Source of the DNA: Treponema lecithinolyticum ATCC 700332
Lineage (GTDB): Bacteria > Spirochaetota > Spirochaetia > Treponematales > Treponemataceae
DNA: 64,000 bases
Reading direction: 5' to 3'
NCBI GenBank assembly: GCA_000468055.1
Contig: KI260561.1
Coordinates: forward strand, 211,456-275,455
The translations under genes were made by a program, and so were the position numbers. Below, piece after piece: positions 52,716-60,725 of this stretch. Below the pieces are notes generated by a model. The model did not search any database, was not told the origin of the DNA, and saw only the letters and a program-made list of their open reading frames with translations. Position 1 is the stretch's first letter, and every line of letters begins with the position of its first letter.

Positions 52716-54285
52716 CTTTTTTCAGTTTCTCCATTTTTCTGAGCCGCTGTTCATCGATCGTAACGGTTAGATTTTTTTCGTGAGAAGGTAAAACAGTTCC
52801 TTTGGGCGCATTTTTTGCACGCCTAAGGTGTTTTACCTGTGTATAATATATATCGGCGGTTTTTGCTTTACGGGCTTTGGAATAAAAAACCGCTAGATTG
52901 CCCGCATCCAATAAAATTTCCAGAGGGATAGTTTTGTCTCTGCGGCTTTTTATAAAAATGTAACCGCCGCTCCAATCCCGCGTATGCAGCCACATGTCTT
53001 GTCCTTTTACGTAATGACGCAGTAATTCATCGTTTTCGGCTGCACTGCGTCCTGCAAAGATGTCCCATCCGTCGATAAAAAACGCAACTCCGGGCCGTTT
53101 TTTCTTTTGCTGTACCCGTATGCTTGTGTTTTTTTGCAAAAGCTGCTTCATCCGTACCGGGTTTTCTTCTTGGCGGATGGTGTCCCATGCGCTTTGTACC
53201 TTTTGCAATTCGGCTTTTAAATCTTCAATGTCGCGTTCCAAATCGGCGCTGCCGCTTGCAGCTTTTTTGTACTTTGTATAGTACATTTGTGCATTTTGCG
53301 CTGCACTTTTTAAAGGGTCTATTTTTAAGCACACAATGCTGCCGCCGTTTTCGTAGTCGGTACATTCAATGCTGGAAGTTCCGCTGTATTTGCCCTCGCC
53401 GGTCTTTTTTTTATCGCCGACCGTTTTTTTTCCGGCTGCGCTGTTTTTTGGAACGCTGTTATTCGCGCTGCTTTCGGCTGTTTTTTCGCTTTCCCTGTTT
53501 TTTTGCGCATTCAACAAATGCGCATGTGCCAGTATTAAATCGCCTTGATGTTTCCACAGTGCGGCATTTTCAAAATCTTTTCTTTTTTCTTCCAGCCTTT
53601 GCAAAGCACCCTGTATGCGGTTTACCGCTTGACCGTATTTTTTTTCGGCTTGAAGTAAAAGAGCGCTGCGTGAACAACGCTCTCCGTGTTCGCCGTACCA
53701 GAGGTCGATTTTTTCGTTTAAGCTCAAGCCGCTTGACTCGATTTTTTCGGCAGCGAGCAATTCATCGAAATTTCTGATTTCAAAAGTTTTTTGCGCCGCA
53801 CGGATATGCTCTCCATCGATTTTGGGTAAAGTAAAGATACCGCCGCTTACTTCTTTGCGTTTGGGTCTCCGATAAAAGGCGTCTAAAATGCACAAGTTTT
53901 CGTCGGTAAGCAAAACGTTTGCCGCACCGCTCCACAGTTTTATAAACATACGGTACTTTTCGCCGCTTCGTTCAAGCTCCAGCCGGACGATACGTTCTTT
54001 TCCTATTTGCCGGCAGCTTGCAATTTTACAGCCTTTTACGCGGCTTTTTAAGAATTCCATAAAACGAAGCGGCTTTGCCGTTTTCGGAATGTTTCGTTTT
54101 GTTTCGTGTATGCGGCACTCACCGGCAGCAAGGCACATGTATAGAACTTTTGCGTTTTGGTACGAAGTTTTGTATACATACAAAGCCAAACTGTCGTAAC
54201 CGGGCTGTACAATTTGCTGGATAAAAGCATTTTCAATGTCCAGTTCAGCTAAAACGGCATCTATTTCCTTATAATTCAGCGACAT
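52708..54285 (-). CDS. NFACT family protein (RqcH/FbpA-like)
   Basis: This 525-residue protein starts at 54285 (MSLNYKEI) behind GGAG. The NFACT-N part (about 1-200) includes FIQQIVQPGYDSLALYVY, the middle is a coiled coil (about 205-390), and the NFACT-R part near 425-500 reads WLHTRDWSGGYIFIKS, then ILLDAGNLAVFYSKAR and YYTQVKHLRRAKNAPKG. In other bacteria RqcH adds Ala tails to stalled nascent chains on the 50S subunit. The linker at about 270-315 is rich in Lys and Ser and is low complexity. Confidence 0.92.
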   Translation of the reverse strand: MSLNYKEIDAVLAELDIENAFIQQIVQPGYDSLALYVYKTSYQNAKVLYMCLAAGECRIHETKRNIPKTAKPLRFMEFLKSRVKGCKIASCRQIGKERIVRLELERSGEKYRMFIKLWSGAANVLLTDENLCILDAFYRRPKRKEVSGGIFTLPKIDGEHIRAAQKTFEIRNFDELLAAEKIESSGLSLNEKIDLWYGEHGERCSRSALLLQAEKKYGQAVNRIQGALQRLEEKRKDFENAALWKHQGDLILAHAHLLNAQKNRESEKTAESSANNSVPKNSAAGKKTVGDKKKTGEGKYSGTSSIECTDYENGGSIVCLKIDPLKSAAQNAQMYYTKYKKAASGSADLERDIEDLKAELQKVQSAWDTIRQEENPVRMKQLLQKNTSIRVQQKKKRPGVAFFIDGWDIFAGRSAAENDELLRHYVKGQDMWLHTRDWSGGYIFIKSRRDKTIPLEILLDAGNLAVFYSKARKAKTADIYYTQVKHLRRAKNAPKGTVLPSHEKNLTVTIDEQRLRKMEKLKKDD

Positions 54286-54354
54286 AGGTTTCTCCGAATG
54301 CATGTGCAGCTGTGCCCGTTAAAAAAATTGCGCATATAAGTTTGGGTGAGGCAT

Positions 54355-54390
54355 AAAAAAAGCTGCCCGGTATTGCAGGCAGCTTTTTTT
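54355..54390 (-). terminator. terminator of the P-loop gene
   Basis: GCTGCC (54362-54367) pairs with GGCAGC (54378-54383), flanked by A7 and T7 so the structure works on both strands. It ends the minus-strand gene at 54435 and lies between it and the NFACT gene. Confidence 0.9.
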
Positions 54391-54434
54391 CAGCGCTTAC
54401 GTGTACTTGTGTACCGGGCGCCGTGCCGCAATTT

Positions 54435-55115
54435 TTATTTTTCCGCCATAAGCAGCGTTTTGGGGTCGAGCTTTAAGTTAATTCCGTCAGTTGCTTTGCC
54501 GTGCATTTTCAGCACTTTCATGTTAATGGAATCGTTCTTTTGCTCTAAGTGAACGACGGTGTTTATTTTTTGTTCGGTTGCGCTGTTCATAACCGTACAC
54601 ACGTCTTCGCTTTCGCAATTACATGTTGCCCAAATAACAAAGCCGGCTTCGGCAGCATAGTTTTTTAATATGGTTATGTCGTTTTCGTTTACTTCAGCAA
54701 AATTAAACCCGTCTATAATCAAACAAGCGGTAGGAATGCCGCCGGAAAGCAGCGCTTTAAGCGTTTGTACAATTTGCGCAACCGAAACGGCGTGCTGGTT
54801 GAAATTCAAAATAATGCGCTTGCTGATCAATTCGTTTTTTACTTCTTCAGCATTGGCAAGGTTTTTCTTTTTTGACATTTCCCAAAAGATATCTTCATAC
54901 CACGTAATTATGGCATTTGTATGTTGATTAAAGGAAACATGTACGACTTGCTTGTTTTGCAACAGCATATCCAAACCGATTTGTACAAGTACCGCCGTTT
55001 TGCCCAATCCTTTTTTGGAAGTCAAAATGCCCATTTCACCGGTTTGTAATCCGCCGTTGGTCGCTTGCTCAAAAAAACGAACCGGACTGCGGTCGATAAG
55101 ATCTTGTTTGACCAT
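54435..55115 (-). CDS. RecA/KaiC-like P-loop protein, unknown function
   Basis: This 226-residue protein starts at ATG 55115, five bases after AAGGAG; a GTG two codons upstream overlaps that site. A RecA-like layout is visible: ATNGGLQTGEMGILTSKKGLGKTAVLVQIG with a P-loop whose first residue is Ser instead of Gly/Ala, a Walker B-like segment (ACLIIDGFNF) and AGFVIWATCNCESED. There is no DNA-binding domain. It lies 30 bases downstream of fusA on the same strand and is probably co-transcribed. I do not know its role. Confidence 0.82.
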   Translation of the reverse strand: MVKQDLIDRSPVRFFEQATNGGLQTGEMGILTSKKGLGKTAVLVQIGLDMLLQNKQVVHVSFNQHTNAIITWYEDIFWEMSKKKNLANAEEVKNELISKRIILNFNQHAVSVAQIVQTLKALLSGGIPTACLIIDGFNFAEVNENDITILKNYAAEAGFVIWATCNCESEDVCTVMNSATEQKINTVVHLEQKNDSINMKVLKMHGKATDGINLKLDPKTLLMAEK

Positions 55116-55145
55116 GTTCACTCCTTAGTTAATATTTTGTTTTAC

Positions 55146-57230
55146 CTATTGGCTTTTTTTGCGTTTTTCTTCGTACTCTTTTGTCAGCGTTTCCGAAATG
55201 CTTGAAGGCACTTTGCCGTATTTTTCGAATTCCATAGAGAATTCCGCTTTACCTTGCGTTAACGAACGCAGCACGGTTGAAAAGCCGAACATTTCACTCA
55301 ACGGAACTTCCGCATCGACACGGCTGAAATTTCCGTCTTCGGTAGAAGAAATAATAACGCCGCGGCGCTGGTTTATAACGGCAAAAATGTTTCCTTGGAA
55401 TTCGGTAGGACCTTCTATGGAAACCTTCATAATCGGTTCCAAGATAATCGGTTTTGCTTTCATGTACGCTTCCCTGAACGCTCCGATAGCCGCTTGTTGG
55501 AATGCGATATCGGAAGAGTCTACCGGGTGCGATTGACCGTCGTTGATGGTCGCTTTTATGCCTACGATCGGGAACCCTATTAAAGAGCCTTTTGTCATAG
55601 AAGCGCGGAAACCTTTGTCGCATGAAGGAATGAATTCGTTGGGAATAGCACCGCCTTTAATGGCATCCACAAATTCATAGTCTTTGCCTTCAAGGGGTTC
55701 TAAAAAGCCTGCAACGCGTCCGTATTGACCGGAACCGCCTGTTTGCTTTTTATGCGTATAGTTAAAATCGGCGTGTTGGGTAATGGTTTCGCGGTACGCA
55801 ACTTGGGGCATACCGGTTTCCACTTCGCATTTGTATTCGCGTCTCATGCGTTCGATGTAAACTTCCAAGTGAAGCTCACCCATACCTTTAATAATCGTTT
55901 GGTTCGATTCAGGATCCACATAGGTTTGGAACGTGGGGTCTTCTTTGGTAAAGCGGTTAAGCGCTTTTGCCATTTGGTCTGCCGATTTTTTGTCTTTCGG
56001 CGTAATTGCCAAAGAAATAACCGGGTCGGGAACGAACATCGAAGTCATAGCATAGTTTAAACTGGGATGGCAAAAGGTATCGCCGGAAGCACAGTCGATT
56101 CCGAACAAGGCTACGATGTCGCCCGGAGCTCCCTCGTTGATGTCTTCCATCGTCGAAGAGTTCATACGCACCAAGCGTCCGACTTTAAATTTTTTGCGTG
56201 CACGCGTGTTTAAAAGTTCATCGCCTTTTTTAAGGCAGCCTTGGTATACGCGCACATAGGTAAGCTGTCCGTATTGTCCGTCTTCCAATTTAAAGCCTAA
56301 AGATACGCACGGCAATTTTTCGTCGGATTTTAATTCCACCGGAGCTTCGTTGTTGTTCAAATCCAAAGCGGTGTTTTTTACTTCGGTAGGGTTGGGCAGG
56401 TATTTGATAACGCCGTCTAAAAGCGGCTGAATGCCTTTGTTTTTGTATGCAGAACCTAAAAATACGCCGACAAATTGTTCGCTGAGCGTTCCTTTACGGA
56501 TCGCACGCTCAATCATTTCTTGAGTTTCGTTTCCTTCAAGCATAGCTTCCATAAGTTCGTCGTCGAACATAGAAGCGGCATCCAAAAGTTCTTCGCGGTA
56601 TTTTGCGGCTTCGGCTTGCAAGTGTGCCGGAATTTCGGCTGTACGCAGTTCGGTTCCGTTATCGCCTTCAAAATAGATGGCTTTCATCGTTACCAAATCT
56701 ACAACACCTTCGAGTTTGTCTTCCAAACCGATGGGGATTTCCATCATGTATGCGTTAAGACCGAGTTTTTCGCGCAATTGCATGCGTACTTTAAACGGGT
56801 TTGCTCCGGTGCGGTCGCATTTGTTAACAAAGGCTATACGCGGAACGTGGTAGCGCTTTAATTGGCGGTCTACGGTAATTGACTGCGACTGTACGCCGCC
56901 GACGGAACACAAAACTAAAATTGCCCCGTCCAAAACGCGCAAAGAACGTTCAACTTCAACGGTAAAGTCCACGTGACCTGGTGTGTCTATAACGTTGATA
57001 GTGTGATCTTTCCATTTTACCTGCGTAGAGGCAGATTGAATAGTAATACCTCTTTCGCGTTCCAATTCCATGTTGTCCATTACAGCGCCGACACCGTCTT
57101 TCCCGCGCACTTCATGGATCGCGTGAATTTTATCGCAGTAAAAAAGAATGCGTTCCGACAGGGTTGTTTTTCCGGAGTCGATGTGGGCACTGATACCGAT
57201 ATTTCTCATTTTTGAAATATCAAAGCTCAT
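55146..57230 (-). CDS. fusA: elongation factor G, spirochaete/mitochondrial-like type
   Basis: This 694-residue translational GTPase moves tRNA and mRNA on the ribosome. I start at 57230 ([10 protein letters not shown]) with GAGAGG upstream. G motifs: AHIDSGKTT (G1), RGITIQSA (G2), DTPGHVD (G3) and NKCD (G4). The opening [23 protein letters not shown] resembles the spdEFG1/mtEFG1 group rather than the standard bacterial AHVDAGKTT type. Spirochaetes usually carry two such EF-Gs with separated roles in translocation and recycling; this one looks like the translocation type, by inference. Confidence 0.94.
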   Translation of the reverse strand: MSFDISKMRNIGISAHIDSGKTTLSERILFYCDKIHAIHEVRGKDGVGAVMDNMELERERGITIQSASTQVKWKDHTINVIDTPGHVDFTVEVERSLRVLDGAILVLCSVGGVQSQSITVDRQLKRYHVPRIAFVNKCDRTGANPFKVRMQLREKLGLNAYMMEIPIGLEDKLEGVVDLVTMKAIYFEGDNGTELRTAEIPAHLQAEAAKYREELLDAASMFDDELMEAMLEGNETQEMIERAIRKGTLSEQFVGVFLGSAYKNKGIQPLLDGVIKYLPNPTEVKNTALDLNNNEAPVELKSDEKLPCVSLGFKLEDGQYGQLTYVRVYQGCLKKGDELLNTRARKKFKVGRLVRMNSSTMEDINEGAPGDIVALFGIDCASGDTFCHPSLNYAMTSMFVPDPVISLAITPKDKKSADQMAKALNRFTKEDPTFQTYVDPESNQTIIKGMGELHLEVYIERMRREYKCEVETGMPQVAYRETITQHADFNYTHKKQTGGSGQYGRVAGFLEPLEGKDYEFVDAIKGGAIPNEFIPSCDKGFRASMTKGSLIGFPIVGIKATINDGQSHPVDSSDIAFQQAAIGAFREAYMKAKPIILEPIMKVSIEGPTEFQGNIFAVINQRRGVIISSTEDGNFSRVDAEVPLSEMFGFSTVLRSLTQGKAEFSMEFEKYGKVPSSISETLTKEYEEKRKKSQ

Positions 57231-57375
57231 AATTATAGTACCTCTCAATTATAGTTTTGCAGACATTGCAAAGATTTCAGTATAAAAACACTCGCACCAT
57301 TATATCGAAATTTTTTTATAATAGCAAGCTCAATACTGTTTTTTTTATTGTGCTAAAGGGTGGCGGTTTATAATT

Positions 57376-58980
57376 TTAAAAACGGATTTTTGCCGTAATA
57401 TCGCCTTTAAAACCGTTTGCTTTATTTTCGCCGCCGGTAAACGAGCAAGAGGTATCCAAACTTACGCTGTTTTTGCGCGTATATTGCAGCGGAATAAACG
57501 AAACAGCTTTTAGTTTTATAAGGTATGAGCGCTCATAAGTATGCGTTTTTTGAGGAGCAAAAAAGATAAGCTGTGCAGATGCACCCACTGTGGTGCGTAT
57601 GCGCTCAAGCGGTATAAAGCTTGCCGAAAACGAAGAGGTTAAACGATATTCTTTTAGTATCCGTGCGCCTTGCGGTATGCACAGCCATTGGCAGCTCCAA
57701 TCCCATGTGCGTTTTACTTTTTTGCTCGCATACGGCGGGGTAAAACTTATGAGTGATTTTACTGTAACGGAAGTTTTATCGTGTACGGCGGGGTATACGC
57801 TGTCGGCTTTTTTTATTACGCGCATATCGGAAACGCTGCACGATACTTCGGTTTTTACCGGCGGCGCTTGTACAACAATGCCTGTTTTTAAGGCGGCGGT
57901 CCACGGGCTTTGGTTTTGTTTTTTTTCTTTTTTTGTTTTACCGGAGCCCGGTTTTTTACCTGTTTGCGAAGCGGCTTCTTTTTTTGGCGTTTCGTATGCA
58001 ATTTCGCTTGCAGCACCTATTTTAACAGACCGTATCGGCGAATGTGCAAAAACGAATGTAAGCTGCGGATTAAATGAAAACTTAACGCTGTGTTTTTCAC
58101 TTGTTCCCGATTGATTTACGTAGTGCGGCGTGCACATAAACCACTGCAAGCTGTATGAATAGGGTAAAAGAGAGCGGATAAGGTATATGCGGGTAAACGC
58201 TTGAAAAGCGGACGTTTGCGGATTGTTGCCTTGGGCGAAGCGCATGCTCAAACGGCTGTGTGCGGTTTTAAAATCGAATTGCTGCATAAACGCATGCGAG
58301 TATAGTGTTTCCGTGTATACCGTACCGGCTTTTTTTGCTGCAGAAGGGCTTACGTAAGCAGGTATACGCTCAACTGTAAGCGGAACGCTTTTCCATGCAA
58401 ACGCTGCTGAAGCGCTTATTCCTTCGGGAAGCAAACGCCCGTACACTTCGATTTCAAACGGTACGTATATGCCGGCGCCCGGCGACATTTTGCCGAAAGA
58501 CAAAGACGGAGCTTGGTTTGCCGCCGCTTTTTCACCGCTTACAAAAACAAGGGTGTGTATAAACGAAAACGCTTTGAATTCCAGTGCGCACGACAAAGGC
58601 GTTTTTTCGGCGGCGGAAGGAAAGCCGATGTACAGCGGATGCACCGGTTTTGCCGGCTGTGATGCAGCGCTTGCAGTTCCCGTAGTGGGTTTTGAAAAAC
58701 CGTTCCACATACCGGCAAAGCGCACGTTTCCCAAAAATAGGGAAAAAAGCGGCGACGGGTTGATTTTTATACTTACGCTGCTTTGAGCAGGGCGCACGCC
58801 CGATACGATTGCTTGAAATTCTACGTTTTGTGTAATCCGCCCTTTTTCTGCGGTTGGGGTAGGGATTGCCGTTTCGGTTCGGCTAGCTGTTGTACCGGGG
58901 ACGGTCGTCTCGGCAACGGCGGCGTTTTGCGCTGCGATTGCACACAGCGTATATAAAAATAAAGGCAGTATGTGTTTCAT
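57376..58980 (-). CDS. predicted outer-membrane beta-barrel protein, unknown function
   Basis: This 534-residue protein has a signal peptide (MKHILPLFLYTLCAIAAQNAAVA), then a Thr/Pro-rich segment (ETTVPGTTASRTETAIPTP), and an alternating amphipathic body ending in GDITAKIRF, with the terminal Phe expected of BamA substrates. It contains a Lys/Gly/Ser-rich insertion (KKPGSGKTKKEKKQNQ) that may be a periplasmic turn or surface loop. No family is recognised. AAAGGT precedes the ATG. It stands alone between fusA and the SPOR gene. Confidence 0.78.
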   Translation of the reverse strand: MKHILPLFLYTLCAIAAQNAAVAETTVPGTTASRTETAIPTPTAEKGRITQNVEFQAIVSGVRPAQSSVSIKINPSPLFSLFLGNVRFAGMWNGFSKPTTGTASAASQPAKPVHPLYIGFPSAAEKTPLSCALEFKAFSFIHTLVFVSGEKAAANQAPSLSFGKMSPGAGIYVPFEIEVYGRLLPEGISASAAFAWKSVPLTVERIPAYVSPSAAKKAGTVYTETLYSHAFMQQFDFKTAHSRLSMRFAQGNNPQTSAFQAFTRIYLIRSLLPYSYSLQWFMCTPHYVNQSGTSEKHSVKFSFNPQLTFVFAHSPIRSVKIGAASEIAYETPKKEAASQTGKKPGSGKTKKEKKQNQSPWTAALKTGIVVQAPPVKTEVSCSVSDMRVIKKADSVYPAVHDKTSVTVKSLISFTPPYASKKVKRTWDWSCQWLCIPQGARILKEYRLTSSFSASFIPLERIRTTVGASAQLIFFAPQKTHTYERSYLIKLKAVSFIPLQYTRKNSVSLDTSCSFTGGENKANGFKGDITAKIRF

Positions 58981-59116
58981 ACTACCTTTATTCGCTCACG
59001 TTTGTAATTTTTTTATACTTTTTGCGCGTTAAACCGTAAAATTCCGTGTTTTTTTTATTTTTATAAAAAAAACACTTGCGTTACAGTATCGCTTATCCTT
59101 ACCTTGCCGCTAACCC

Positions 59117-60097
59117 TTATCGTGCAGGCTTTGAAGAATTGGTAACATAGCTTTTTGTGGAACTGAAATTATCTATCAGTTTTATGCGGCTGTTCCAGTA
59201 TTCGGCTTCGCTTTCGGTTGTATAGGGTCCGACTCTCAGCCGGTAGTATACGGTGCCGGCTTTATCCTGATACGTAAACACTTCGGCAGGAATTTTTTCG
59301 CCGGCGAGCACGCTGCGCGCATATTCGGCGTTTGCTTTGTTGGTATAAGAGGCGGCTTGTACCCAAAAACGGTCGGCTATTTTTTGAGAGCCGGTTTTTG
59401 CGCTTTTTGCGGAAGCCGAAGCTGTTTTTGCCGAGCCCGCATTTTTGACGGCAGGCTTTGCTTTCTTTGTTTGTGTTTTTGCTTGCGCTCCGGCATTGCT
59501 TTTTTTAGCGCTTGCCGTAGTACTTGTCTTTTTAGCTTCCCCGGCGGATGATGAAACTGCCGTATTATTGGTTTTGGCAGAAGTTGTAGCTTCCGCTTGC
59601 ACGGTAACGGGAACAACCGTTTTTACATCGCTCATCGGCTGCGTGCCGGAAGGAGCGCTTATTACTCTTTGTTCTGCCGCACCGGTTTGGTCCGTTTGAT
59701 TGTCGCCGGAAGCGTTTTGCGCAGTTGTTTGCGAAGCGCCCAAATCGATAACGGTAGTGTTTTCGCTGATTACCGTAACATCGCGGCTTTGTACCGTTTC
59801 AGGCGGCAAAACGCCGTTTGTGTTTTGCATGTCGGTTTGGTTTTGTAAACCGTTATCGGTTGATTGTAAACCGGATGACTGTATATCCGAAGGTAAAAGT
59901 TGTCCTGTTTGGTCTTGGCTGTTTTGCATAGAACCGGAAGACGAACTGAGAAGCCATGTGCTGTTATCCGTTTGTGCGGAACTTATAAGCGGCTCTGTGC
60001 TTTTGTGCGGAGAATAGAGAATAAGTGCAGCTCCGATAACAACCAGCAAAAAAATACCGACTGCCGCGGTTACCCATAATATTCGTTTGTCATCCAT
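59117..60097 (-). CDS. SPOR-domain membrane protein
   Basis: This 326-residue protein has an N-terminal membrane helix (ILWVTAAVGIFLLVVIGAALIL), a long Ser/Thr/Gln- and Ala/Lys-rich linker (about 30-235) and a SPOR domain at about 240-320 (RFWVQAASYTNKANAEYARSVL, then VYYRLRVGPYTTESEAEYW). SPOR domains bind denuded glycan strands at the septum, so it is probably a cell-division or peptidoglycan-associated protein. It starts seven bases after the coaE stop in the polA-coaE operon. Confidence 0.92.
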   Translation of the reverse strand: MDDKRILWVTAAVGIFLLVVIGAALILYSPHKSTEPLISSAQTDNSTWLLSSSSGSMQNSQDQTGQLLPSDIQSSGLQSTDNGLQNQTDMQNTNGVLPPETVQSRDVTVISENTTVIDLGASQTTAQNASGDNQTDQTGAAEQRVISAPSGTQPMSDVKTVVPVTVQAEATTSAKTNNTAVSSSAGEAKKTSTTASAKKSNAGAQAKTQTKKAKPAVKNAGSAKTASASAKSAKTGSQKIADRFWVQAASYTNKANAEYARSVLAGEKIPAEVFTYQDKAGTVYYRLRVGPYTTESEAEYWNSRIKLIDNFSSTKSYVTNSSKPAR

Positions 60098-60104
60098 AAA
60101 AGTA

Positions 60105-60725
60105 CTATCCTTTGTTTATACACATATTCAAAGCGCGCAGAATTTGCGTTTTCAGCCGCTCCTGTGTTTTTGAATTTTCTACAATATATATATCGGCATT
60201 TTGTTTTTTACATTTAGCAAAGTTTTTTTGCTGAAAGAAAAACCGTGCGGCGATTTGAAAAAAACTTAATCCGTCTCTGCGGCGCACCCGTTTAATGCGA
60301 AGGCACAGCGGAGCGTGTATGTACAGTATGCAATCGCAGCGCTTTATAATCGGAACTTTGTGTAAAAGCGCCGCATTCACTACAAAAGAAGCGAGGGGCT
60401 GTTTTTCGATTTGTTCTTCCATAATACGGTTTACTTCGGGGTGAATTATGTGCTCAAGGGCTTGCAAATCCTTTTTGCCGGAAAAAACGATTGAACCGAG
60501 CGCCCGTCTGTTCAGGGAACCGTCGGCGTTCAGCAGTTGTATGTGCCGTTTGCGCGCTTTTTCTTTAAACATTTCGGCTATTTGTGCCGTATGTTCGCAC
60601 AGCACGCTGTGCGCAATTACGTCGGCATCCAAAACTGTAAAGTTTTTTTCGCGCAATATATCGGCTGCGGCGTTTTTTCCGGCTGCCATAGGTCCGGTAA
60701 TGCCGATGATGTACCGGTTTTTCAA
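60105..60725 (-). CDS. coaE: dephospho-CoA kinase
   Basis: This 206-residue enzyme performs the last step of coenzyme A synthesis. The family layout is clear (IIGITGPMAAGKNAA, DADVIAHSVL, FVVNAALLHK, RVRRRDGL), although the P-loop reads GPMAAGKN with Asn in place of the usual Ser/Thr after Lys. The start is TTG overlapping the polA stop (TTGA), behind GGGGTG. Activity is likely, but the Asn is unusual and is listed as a finding. Confidence 0.9.
   Translation of the reverse strand: MKNRYIIGITGPMAAGKNAAADILREKNFTVLDADVIAHSVLCEHTAQIAEMFKEKARKRHIQLLNADGSLNRRALGSIVFSGKKDLQALEHIIHPEVNRIMEEQIEKQPLASFVVNAALLHKVPIIKRCDCILYIHAPLCLRIKRVRRRDGLSFFQIAARFFFQQKNFAKCKKQNADIYIVENSKTQERLKTQILRALNMCINKG

Noticed and set aside
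53124-53777. 217-residue plus-strand open frame
   Set aside because: Antisense shadow of the NFACT coiled-coil region, Phe/Arg-rich, with no start signals.
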